Notes: generated by a model not told the origin, from the letters alone. Shown: positions 1 to 4,593, counted from the stretch's first letter. The stretch is 9,811 nucleotides of DNA from Desulfobulbaceae bacterium (GCA_031256095.1 JAIRRG010000047.1:1-9811), one strand, 5' to 3'. A program made the numbers and translations.

Positions 1-93
1 TGTTTTCGTTTCAACCATCGTAATGATGACTTATTTCCAATTCTTCTCAAGATGTTAAAGAGTACTCCCGCACAAGAATTGGCAAAAATTTAG
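1..93 (+). CDS. C-terminal end of a probable IS1595/ISXO2-family transposase (partial)
   Basis: Frame 1 is open from the window edge to a TAG at 91-93, giving 30 residues that begin CFRFNHRNDDLFPILLKML. The FRFN(R/H)R segment, followed by a hydrophobic leucine-rich helix and a short tail, resembles the extreme C-terminus of ISXO2-like (IS1595 family) DDE transposases, whose typical end reads 'EFxFRFNRRxxxxLFxxLL'. The catalytic domain would lie left of the window, so it cannot be checked here. The bases between the stop and about 125 are AT-rich and should hold the right terminal inverted repeat of the element, but I cannot define it without the left end. The next gene, a sirtuin, appears cut at its 5' side just here, which fits an insertion boundary. 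A chance resemblance over 30 residues is possible. Confidence 0.55.
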   Translation, partial: CFRFNHRNDDLFPILLKMLKSTPAQELAKI

Positions 94-125
94 TCCGGTT
101 TGATTAGGTATTACCAAAAATTATT

Positions 126-578
126 GTGCATCATGTATACGCCCATCACCCGGCAAAAAACTTTCGCCGGGCGAAACAGGTGGTGGCCTTGACCGGCGCT
201 GGGATTTCCGTGGCCAGCGGTATTCCCGATTTTCGCAATCCCGGCGGTTTGTGGTCAGTCTACAACCCAAACGAATACTGTACGCTCGACGCCTTCCACG
301 CCAATCCGAAGAAAACCTGGGAGCTGTTCAGCGCCCTGGGAGCGCCGCTGTTCGACAAAAAGCCAAACATTGCTCACCAGACGCTGGCGGAGCTGGAAAT
401 GGCGGGCCTGCTCTCCGGCATCGTCACCCAGAATATCGACTGCCTGCACCAGGCGGCGGGAAGCCGTCTGGTTTTGGAAATCCATGGCGACCATTTTCAC
501 CTGCAATGCCTGGAATGTGGCTACTTCGGTGAGGCCAAGCGGGCGGATTTTCAGGGGCCGATGCCGCGCTGCCCGTAA
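126..578 (+). pseudogene. Sir2-family NAD-dependent deacylase, truncated remnant
   Basis: The 150-residue product is clearly the N-terminal part of a sirtuin. It has the NAD-binding GAGIS (24-28), GIPDFRNPGGLW (32-43), TQNID (101-105) and the catalytic histidine H120 in EIHGD. The first zinc pair is C128 and C131, followed by only one cysteine of the second pair (C149) before a TAA. Sirtuins of this type run about 230-250 residues and need the second Cys pair and the distal Rossmann segment (GTS motif), both absent. The only start codon is a GTG with no Shine-Dalgarno, and the usual 10-15 residues before the Rossmann strand are replaced by an unrelated-looking stretch, so the 5' end is probably lost too. 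Downstream in the +2 frame, bases 575-649 still read SDYCFHGDLSDTMPRF, resembling the segment after the zinc ribbon, so a short deletion with frameshift is likely. A functional short protein is improbable. Confidence 0.8.
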
Positions 579-633
579 TCAGCGATTACTGCTTTCACGG
601 CGACCTCTCGGACACCATGCCGCGCTTTGGCCG

Positions 634-654
634 AAGGGTGATGAAAGGGTGATG
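634..654 (+). repeat. 11-bp tandem duplication in the sirtuin remnant
   Basis: AAGGGTGATGA (634-644) is followed at once by AAGGGTGATGG (645-655), differing only in the last base. Eleven bases is not a multiple of three, so the duplication shifts the frame of the decaying sir2 tail. Without it the frame would continue as RRVMAAANA to a stop at 670-672. It looks like replication-slippage damage in an unselected gene. Confidence 0.55.
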
Positions 655-746
655 GCGGCGGCGAATGCCTGAAACAGGATGGCTCCAGTTCGCGGGAATG
701 TCAGGTGAATACTTGATCTGTACGTGCAGGCTTCCTTTATGGTAGG

Positions 747-775
747 TTGACGCATATACGGCAATGCCATATATA
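747..775 (+). promoter_or_regulatory. Probable sigma70-type promoter of the toxin-antitoxin module
   Basis: A TTGACG -35 box (747-752) is followed by a 17-base spacer and a TATATA -10 box (770-775); TATAAA at 772-777 is an alternative. Transcription would be expected to start around 782-784, which is where the ancestral ATG of the toxin (782-784) lies, so the transcript may be leaderless. No Shine-Dalgarno precedes that ATG, which fits. The palindromic operator described separately fills the spacer and reaches into the -10 box. Confidence 0.6.
754..774. promoter_or_regulatory. Palindromic operator nested in the toxin-antitoxin promoter
   Basis: The arms ATATACGGCA (754-763) and TGCCATATAT (765-774) are inverted repeats around one central base, with a single mismatched pair. 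The site occupies the -35/-10 spacer and most of the -10 box, where a bound repressor would block RNA polymerase. Antitoxins with HTH domains in RelE/HigB-type modules commonly repress their own promoter through such palindromes, so the likely ligand is the HTH antitoxin encoded at 1094-1458. That assignment is inference. Confidence 0.6.
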
Positions 776-781
776 AAATAT

Positions 782-1110
782 ATGTACTATGAATTCATAG
801 AGCTTGTTCCCTTTGCCGCTATTCTATTCGTGACGAACTGTTCACGGAGAATCAGTTTTTGGAATTGCAGTGGTATTTGTGCCAACGCCCTGAGGCAGGA
901 GACGTGATCCCAGAGACGGGCGGATGCCGCAAGATTCGTTGGAAAATCCAAGGCAAAGGGAAACGCGGTGGTGCGAGGGTGATCTATTTCCTGTGGACAA
1001 AAGCCGGGCAGATTGTGCTGGTGGCGGCCTATGGCAAGAATGAACGTGAAGATGTGCCGCGCCAGTGCTTACACAAGCTCAAGGAGCATTTTTATGAGCA
1101 AGACAAATGA
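782..1110 (+). pseudogene. RelE/HigB-type toxin, frameshifted near its 5' end
   Basis: Family members are mRNA interferases that cleave mRNA at the ribosome. The conserved body lies in frame 1: RPEAGDVIPETGGCRKIRWK, then GKGKRGGARVIYF and a C-terminal AYGKNEREDV, the hallmark GxRKxRW / KGKxGGxRVIYF / YxKNExxD pattern. The expected N-terminus (MYYEFIELVPFAAILF) is present but in another frame, from the ATG at 782. It joins the body (DELFTENQFLELQW from base 832) only if one base has been lost around 829-832. As it stands the longest open frame starts at a TTG at 859 with no Shine-Dalgarno and lacks about 25 residues, including the first helix. The gene overlaps the antitoxin start by 17 bases, the normal toxin-first order. 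It is probably inactive unless the shift is a sequencing error. Confidence 0.75.
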
Positions 1111-1458
1111 ACTTTTGCGGCGGATGGTGGATGACTCCACAGGAGAGATGCTGCGCGCCCTCTGCGTAAGACCTTGTTATTGCCCCAGCCTGACGGTTCC
1201 ATTTTACGTCGGGTCACGGACAGAGCAGGGAATGTGACTGAGGATACCATCAGCGCGGAACAGCGTCTGTCTCTGGATGCAAGGACACAGCTTGAGATGT
1301 CACAGCAGCAGTTTGCCGCCATGTTGGGCATTTCTGTACGGACATTGCGCGATTGGGAGCAGGGACGAAGAGAACCGTCAGGCGCGGCGCGTACCCTATT
1401 AAAGATAGCGGCCCGCCATCCTGAAGTAGTGCGTGAGGTTATGGAGATGAACCTTTGA
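1094..1458 (+). pseudogene. HTH (XRE/HigA-type) antitoxin, frameshifted near its 5' end
   Basis: The C-terminal part is a typical RelE/HigB-partner antitoxin: a helix-turn-helix reading SQQQFAAMLGISVRTLRDWE followed by QGRREPSGAARTLLKIA, ending in a short acidic tail. It should bind and neutralise the toxin and repress the promoter. The ancestral start is the ATG at 1094, seven bases after a strong AAGGAG (1081-1086), reading MSKTNELLRRMVDDSTGEML. That frame leaves the HTH frame at about 1160-1163, where a doubled CT (CTCT) suggests a 2-base insertion; removing it gives LRALRKTLLLPQPDGSILRR continuously. As it stands the HTH body can only start internally, for example at TTG 1174, without a ribosome binding site. 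The HTH could still survive as a DNA-binding fragment. Confidence 0.75.
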
Positions 1459-1480
1459 TCTGGTTTCTTCGAGTGCCGTA

Positions 1481-1747
1481 ATGGACACGTTTACAGAAAA
1501 TGTGCTGGAGGCTCCCGATGACGAGCTTGTGTGCTGGTGTGCTGGAGTTTCCGCCAAGGGCATCCGTGATGCTGTGAAAAATGGCGCGCGCACTTTGGCA
1601 GACATCCGCGCGGCGACAGGTGCATGCAGCAAGGGCGATTGTAAAAACAACAATCCGCGAGGCCGTTGCTGTTCTGTGGAAATAGTGCAATTTTTGCCTC
1701 GTGAGAAATTCGCAAAAGCCGCCGAATTCCTGTTGCCAAGGCGCTGA
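1481..1747 (+). CDS. Small BFD-like [2Fe-2S]-binding protein
   Basis: The product is 88 residues with the cysteine spacing of bacterioferritin-associated-ferredoxin-type domains: CWC (C18, C20), then GIRDAVKNGARTLADIRAAT and a second cysteine group C49 and C54. These four are the likely [2Fe-2S] ligands. An extra C63-C64 pair in NPRGRCCSVEI is typical of stand-alone anaerobe versions rather than Bfd itself. Such proteins are thought to pass electrons or sense redox state; the partner is not evident here. It lies 22 bases after the decayed antitoxin, has only a weak upstream purine stretch as ribosome binding site, and appears intact. No other redox gene is adjacent, so its role cannot be inferred from context. 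The family call is fairly secure; the function is not. Confidence 0.75.
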   Translation: MDTFTENVLEAPDDELVCWCAGVSAKGIRDAVKNGARTLADIRAATGACSKGDCKNNNPRGRCCSVEIVQFLPREKFAKAAEFLLPRR

Positions 1748-1773
1748 TGAACCAGAATGACGCCGTGGATCGG

Positions 1774-1819
1774 GCGTCCCCGCTCCCCCTCGTTGGGGAA
1801 CAAGGGGGAGTAAGGACGC
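1774..1819. terminator. Long GC-rich hairpin between convergent genes (bidirectional terminator or REP-like element)
   Basis: GCGTCC (1774-1779) pairs with GGACGC (1814-1819). Inside it CTCCCCCTCGTT (1783-1794) pairs with AACAAGGGGGAG (1799-1810) with one mismatch, around a GGGG loop. It sits between the plus-strand [2Fe-2S] gene and the minus-strand outer-membrane gene, where a shared terminator is expected. Neither strand has a U-run after the stem, so it is not a textbook intrinsic terminator. It could instead be a dispersed palindromic repeat. Confidence 0.5.
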
Positions 1820-1852
1820 TCCGCCATCACGCTCTTCAAGATGCGCCGCCGC

Positions 1853-2527
1853 TTACCAGCGGAAACCCACCAACGCAGTTATCATGAAGCCGTTCAAATC
1901 GGCTGACGCCACCGTGGAATCCGTACCCCACTTGAAATCGGCGTTGCCGGCAAACAGGTATTTGGCCTCCGCGCCGATAAATACGTTGTCGGTGATGTCA
2001 TAGCTGAGGCCAGCCTTAACATGGCCACCGAAGACGGTATCCGAGTCGCTGCCGGATGTTGTTCCGATTGTGCTCGCTGTCGCATTGCCGTCGGCGTTGC
2101 AAAAAAGCAGATCGATTCCGACCCCACCATAGAGGCGCCACGGGCCAGAATGGATGCCACCGACCAAGCCAAGAGATAGCGGCACGACATCGATTTTGGC
2201 GCTTGCGCTAATGGAAGTGGGTACCCCCTGATACTCGCCAGTCACGCTAATGTCGCCAGAGGTGTGAAAATAGCCAAGGCCGATATCAACGGCCAGGATG
2301 GTCGGACCTGTCAAAAAATTATATCCATATTCCAGTTCACCATTAAAACCGGCGTCCAGTCCTTTCTCGAAGCCGCCGAGATACTGACTGGTGCTAATGT
2401 TTCCCGTTGGGATATAGCCGCCGGCCTTGATGTTGAACCACGATTCCGCCGATGCCATCGGTGGCGTGGCCAGTAGCGCCAAAGCCGCCAGTACTACACA
2501 TCCTGTTCCAAACTTCTGCATCTTCAT
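1853..2527 (-). CDS. Outer-membrane beta-barrel protein (OMP_b-brl type)
   Basis: The product is 224 residues. A signal peptide (MKMQKFGTGCVVLAALALLA, then TPPMASA) precedes a probable cleavage before ESWF. The mature part alternates polar and hydrophobic residues with glycine and aromatics in about eight strands (for example LAVDIGLGYFH, PWRLYGGVGIDLLF, VFGGHVKAGLSYDI, NVFIGAEAKYLF) and ends in ALVGFRW, the C-terminal aromatic signature read by the BAM complex. This is the small 8-stranded porin-like/OmpW-OmpA-like fold; a specific cargo cannot be assigned. I chose the ATG at 2527 because GAGGAAAAG lies just upstream and the signal peptide starts there; the frame stays open to 2683 but that extension is not protein-like. 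It lies downstream of the YecR-like lipoprotein gene on the same strand with a 241-base gap, so separate transcription is likely. Confidence 0.85.
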   Translation of the reverse strand: MKMQKFGTGCVVLAALALLATPPMASAESWFNIKAGGYIPTGNISTSQYLGGFEKGLDAGFNGELEYGYNFLTGPTILAVDIGLGYFHTSGDISVTGEYQGVPTSISASAKIDVVPLSLGLVGGIHSGPWRLYGGVGIDLLFCNADGNATASTIGTTSGSDSDTVFGGHVKAGLSYDITDNVFIGAEAKYLFAGNADFKWGTDSTVASADLNGFMITALVGFRW

Positions 2528-2594
2528 GTCTTTTCCTCTTATTCCCGGATTAATAGAAGCATCCCCACCCGCCGAGAGAGATGGCAGGGACGCT

Positions 2595-2607
2595 GGACAG
2601 AATGTCC
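2595..2607. promoter_or_regulatory. Short palindrome upstream of the outer-membrane protein gene
   Basis: GGACA-GAA-TGTCC is a perfect 5-bp inverted repeat with a 3-bp centre, 68 bases upstream of the outer-membrane protein start. It could be a regulator site or a transcript hairpin. A second small one, TCCTC-AC-GAGGA, lies at 2703-2714. No convincing -35/-10 pair was found for the gene in 2528-2768, so these are only candidates. Confidence 0.25.
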
Positions 2608-2768
2608 TGAAAATCACCACAGACGGCTTGCTTTTCGCTTTGCTTGCACGATTATTTTTTGCAGCCGCAAGCTCTCTGCCCATGCCGCATGGAGATAACC
2701 ACTCCTCACGAGGATTGTCCTATACGCCGCATATGGCGCCAGACGAGCCGATGAACATGAATGCCGGA

Positions 2769-3164
2769 CTACTTTTTCTTTACCGATTCTTCCTTTATCT
2801 GCTCACTCGGAGTGGCAGCGTCGCCACGACCGGTGCACTGATACTCCTTAGTAACAAGCATAAACTGGCATACAACACCGCCGAAAGGGGCAGGTCCTAC
2901 TAATGTACATTGCCTCATCTCGCCGCCGAAGGCCTCAGCATTTGCATAGCCCCAGCTATTGCAGCGTTTTTTTGCAAGTTCAAGGGCTTGAAGTTCGTTC
3001 GTTTCTGGGATTTCTAACTCGGGGTTATATTGAAACGATAATTTCACAATGGCATCGGAACGGCTGCCGCTGGTTGCGACCCAATCTTTCGCAACAGGTT
3101 TCGCACACCCCGCTAACACCGCGCACATTGCCGCCGCAATCAAAACCAGCATCATCTTTTGCAT
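2769..3164 (-). CDS. YecR-like lipoprotein
   Basis: The product is 131 residues. A lipoprotein signal peptide (MQKMMLVLIAAAMCAVLAGC) has its lipobox LAGC with the acylated cysteine at C20. The mature part reads VATSGSRSDAIVKLSFQY, then a helix ELQALELAKKRCNSWGYANA, EAFGGEMRQC and a final VTKEYQCTG. The 'GGSRxDGxVxLxY ... RCxxWGYxxAEAFG ... C ... YQC' pattern is that of the YecR lipoprotein family (Pfam YecR), whose E. coli member belongs to the flagellar regulon but has no firm biochemical role. The ATG at 3164 is preceded by AGGAGAAGGG. Cysteines in the mature part (residues 68, 85, 97 and 109 by my count) suggest disulfides in the periplasm. It is divergent from an XRE regulator across a region with a strong palindrome, which might control both. 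The tail is rich in Lys and Glu. Confidence 0.75.
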   Translation of the reverse strand: MQKMMLVLIAAAMCAVLAGCAKPVAKDWVATSGSRSDAIVKLSFQYNPELEIPETNELQALELAKKRCNSWGYANAEAFGGEMRQCTLVGPAPFGGVVCQFMLVTKEYQCTGRGDAATPSEQIKEESVKKK

Positions 3165-3306
3165 GACCCTTCTCCTAATCGTTTTTCCGTGGAATAACGA
3201 CAAATTGCCTTGCCTTCTTAAGCTGGCCGCGCCTGCGTTCATCTTGTCGGCCAATGCTACCTGTTCCATATATGCAGCGATAGTATGACGCGCTTGCATG
3301 AAACTA

Positions 3307-3346
3307 TTGTGTCCTACAGGTCAATTTTGTGTTCTATAGCGCACAA
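3307..3346. promoter_or_regulatory. Double operator upstream of the first XRE regulator
   Basis: The right site, TTGTGTTCTATAGCGCACAA (3327-3346), is a near-perfect 20-bp palindrome with 8 of 10 pairs matched around a TA centre. The left site begins TTGTGTCCTACAG (3307-3319), matching the left half of the right site at 11 of 13 positions, exactly 20 bp (two helical turns) upstream, but its own right half is degenerate. Two aligned sites just upstream of a small HTH gene are the classic layout for cooperative autorepression. The site lies in the space shared with the divergent lipoprotein gene (its start is at 3164). Confidence 0.6.
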
Positions 3347-3354
3347 TATGTGGC

Positions 3355-3606
3355 GTGGCAAGCAGTTATTTTACAGGGATGAAAAAGCATCCCGAATTTG
3401 GCCCTGTCCTACGCCGTCTGCGCTTTGCAAAGGGCCTGTCACAAGAGGCATTAGCCGAACGTGCGGGCATGGTTTCCCACGCGCATTTGTGCCGCTTGGA
3501 GAGCGGACGCAAGCAACCAACGGTTGCAATGCTGTTCCGGCTAGCGGATGCTTTGGAAGTATCCGCATCGGCTATCGTTGATGAAATGGACAAGCGGCGC
3601 TCCTAA
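3355..3606 (+). CDS. Small XRE-family HTH transcriptional regulator
   Basis: The protein is 83 residues from the GTG at 3355, or 75 from the ATG at 3379. The HTH covers nearly all of it: GPVLRRLRFAKGLSQEALAE, then RAGMVSHAHLCRLESGRKQP and TVAMLFRLADALEVSASAI, the standard Cro/C1-type 'LRxxRxxxGLSQExLAxxAGxxxxxLxRxExGxxxPxxxxLxxLAxAL' pattern. No ligand or oligomerisation domain is present, so it is a minimal DNA-binding regulator. The start is ambiguous: neither codon has a well-spaced Shine-Dalgarno (AGGG touches the ATG at 3379). The probable operators at 3307-3346 sit just upstream and suggest autoregulation. Similar small proteins act as restriction-modification controllers, prophage repressors or antitoxins, but no such partner is adjacent. 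Confidence 0.8.
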   Translation: MASSYFTGMKKHPEFGPVLRRLRFAKGLSQEALAERAGMVSHAHLCRLESGRKQPTVAMLFRLADALEVSASAIVDEMDKRRS

Positions 3607-3763
3607 CCTGGATTGTTCCCGAAGAAACTCTGCTGTCTGATTGAGAGAAAAGCGTTTGGCATTTACTTAGTAGCCAATAGAGTTCGCTGAACAGTATCAT
3701 TATATGTCTTTTGCGTCAATAATTATACGTATAGACTCATAAGAAAGTTAATTTTCCCCCGTT

Positions 3764-3805
3764 ATTATGCCCTTCATGTTGCACTGTCAGCATAGGGGGC
3801 ATAAT
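3764..3805 (+). promoter_or_regulatory. Inverted repeat covering the RBS and start codon of the second XRE gene
   Basis: ATTATGCCC (3764-3772) is the exact reverse complement of GGGCATAAT (3797-3805). The right arm holds the purine-rich ribosome binding site (AGGGGG, 3794-3799) and the first two bases of the ATG at 3804. In RNA the arms could form a 9-bp stem hiding the start; in DNA they could be two half-sites 33 bp apart. A perfect 10-bp palindrome, TATACGTATA (3724-3733), lies further upstream. Confidence 0.5.
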
Positions 3806-4169
3806 GGTGAAAAGGACTCAGCGGCCTGTAGTGGCGTCATTTGGGGCTATCGTCGCAGAAAGGCGTAGATTGTTTGGCATAAGTCAGGAAACTTTGGCAG
3901 AGCGCGTGGGCATATCCCAAGAATCCTTATCCCGTATGGAGCAAGGATACATCGCGCCACGCTTCGAGAGGCTGCAACTGTTTGCTGATGCGCTGGGGTG
4001 TTCGATTGCTGATTTATTTCAAGTGCAGATCGGGGCAAGCAAGTCGGCGGCCATGATTGAGCGGATGCTCTCCCCATTGTCCAATTACGAACAGAAAAAG
4101 ATTGTTGAGGTTGTGGCAAAAATCGTCACGCTTATAACCCCGAGGCGTCCCACAGATCACTCGGCATAA
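3804..4169 (+). CDS. XRE-family HTH transcriptional regulator
   Basis: The product is 121 residues. The HTH spans roughly 12-70: FGAIVAERRRLFGISQETLA, ERVGISQESLSRMEQGYIAP, RFERLQLFADALGCSIADLF. A basic N-terminus (MVKRTQR) precedes it. A helical C-terminal extension (AAMIERMLSPLSNYEQKKIV, EVVAKIVTLI) could dimerise; 'LSxxEQKKIVEVV' resembles the tail found after the HTH in several small anaerobe regulators. The ATG at 3804 has AGGGGG four bases upstream, but that signal is buried in an inverted repeat. The gene is unrelated in detail to the HTH gene 197 bases upstream, so this is not a simple duplication. The third HTH coding stretch begins at or before its stop codon in the -1 frame. Targets are unknown. 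Confidence 0.8.
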   Translation: MVKRTQRPVVASFGAIVAERRRLFGISQETLAERVGISQESLSRMEQGYIAPRFERLQLFADALGCSIADLFQVQIGASKSAAMIERMLSPLSNYEQKKIVEVVAKIVTLITPRRPTDHSA

Positions 4170-4177
4170 GTGATCTG
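4153..4177 (+). other. Hairpin around the stop codon of the second XRE gene
   Basis: CAGATCAC (4153-4160) and GTGATCTG (4170-4177) form a perfect 8-bp stem with a 9-base loop that contains the TAA stop (4167-4169). There is no following U-run, so termination is unlikely. The stem lies exactly where translation would have to pass from the second to the third HTH coding stretch, so it may affect coupling, pausing or frame change, or be an operator half-pair. Confidence 0.45.
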
Positions 4178-4465
4178 AACTGGCAACTCACCATACAATC
4201 CCTGCGCGAGAGTTTCGGCATGAGCCGCCATGCCTTGGCTTGGGATGCCGAGGTGGACAACTCCTGGCTGCGCCGGTTTGAAACAGGAAAATCCGGCATT
4301 CGCGTGGAAGCGCTTATCGCCATTGCCCAAGGGATGAAAGTCCCGGCAGGGGCGATAATAACCGCGATGGGAAAAGGGCCTGCCAAGCCTGAAGAATGGC
4401 TTCAGGAGTATGCCAAGAATCACAAAAGCGAAAGGCTCAAAATCCATGCTCTTGCTGGATTTTGA
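4172..4465 (+). CDS. Third XRE-like HTH coding region; start unclear (only ATG is at 4220)
   Basis: The frame ending with TGA at 4463-4465 encodes an HTH domain: LTIQSLRESFGMSRHALAWD, AEVDNSWLRRFETGKSGIRV, EALIAIAQGMKVPAGAIITA. It is an XRE-type fold in which the 'RxExG' position reads RFETG. The first helix (LTIQSLRESFG) lies upstream of the only ATG (4220), so an 81-residue product from there would lack helix 1 and probably not fold. The frame is open back to 4109 without ATG, GTG or TTG; only CTG (4175) or ATA (4166) would give a complete domain. The second XRE gene overlaps this open stretch in the +1 frame. Either the gene has lost its start by a small lesion, or it is made by non-canonical initiation or a -1 frameshift. 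The stop codon lies within the terminator hairpin. Confidence 0.55.
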   Translation, partial: DLNWQLTIQSLRESFGMSRHALAWDAEVDNSWLRRFETGKSGIRVEALIAIAQGMKVPAGAIITAMGKGPAKPEEWLQEYAKNHKSERLKIHALAGF

Positions 4466-4471
4466 GCCTTT
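4431..4471. terminator. Perfect 16-bp hairpin, bidirectional terminator
   Basis: AAAGGCTCAAAATCCA (4431-4446) and TGGATTTTGAGCCTTT (4456-4471) pair perfectly around a 9-base loop. On the plus strand it ends the HTH gene cluster, with the stop of the third HTH frame inside the right arm. On the minus strand it begins 25 bases after the tRNA-Ser 3' end and is followed by a T-rich stretch (TTTCGCTTTTG). The U-run is modest on both strands, but position and stem strength support termination from both sides. Confidence 0.8.
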
Positions 4472-4495
4472 ATAAAACATCCTAGAAATCTCTGT

Positions 4496-4581
4496 TGGCG
4501 GAGGAAGTAGGATTCGAACCCACGGAACTTGCGTTCAACGGTTTTCAAGACCGCCGCCTTCAGCCACTCGGCCATTCCTCC
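4496..4581 (-). tRNA. tRNA-Ser(UGA)
   Basis: Read on the minus strand, the acceptor arms GGAGGAA and TTCCTCC pair fully, followed by discriminator G and an encoded CCA. The D arm begins GCCGAGTGGC and the anticodon loop is CTTGAAA with anticodon TGA (4547 down to 4545). A long variable arm closed as GAAC-GCAA-GTTC marks a class II serine tRNA. The T arm is GTGGG-TTCGAAT-CCTAC. Total length is 86 bases with CCA. It decodes UCA and, by wobble, other UCN codons. It separates the accessory left half from the secDF operon; no second copy of its 3' end was seen that would mark an attachment site. Confidence 0.96.
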
Positions 4582-4593
4582 GGTGGATTTGGG

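Noticed and set aside
2528..2683. 52-residue extension upstream of the outer-membrane protein
   Set aside because: The signal peptide and a good ribosome binding site are at the ATG at 2527; the extension is composition-like noise and would bury the signal peptide.
3165..3299. 45-residue extension upstream of the YecR-like lipoprotein
   Set aside because: A lipoprotein signal peptide must be N-terminal, and AGGAGAAGGG precedes the ATG at 3164.
1..4490. Prophage, CRISPR array or restriction-modification system suggested by several small HTH genes
   Set aside because: No integrase, phage structural, methyltransferase, nuclease or regularly spaced repeat was found within the window.
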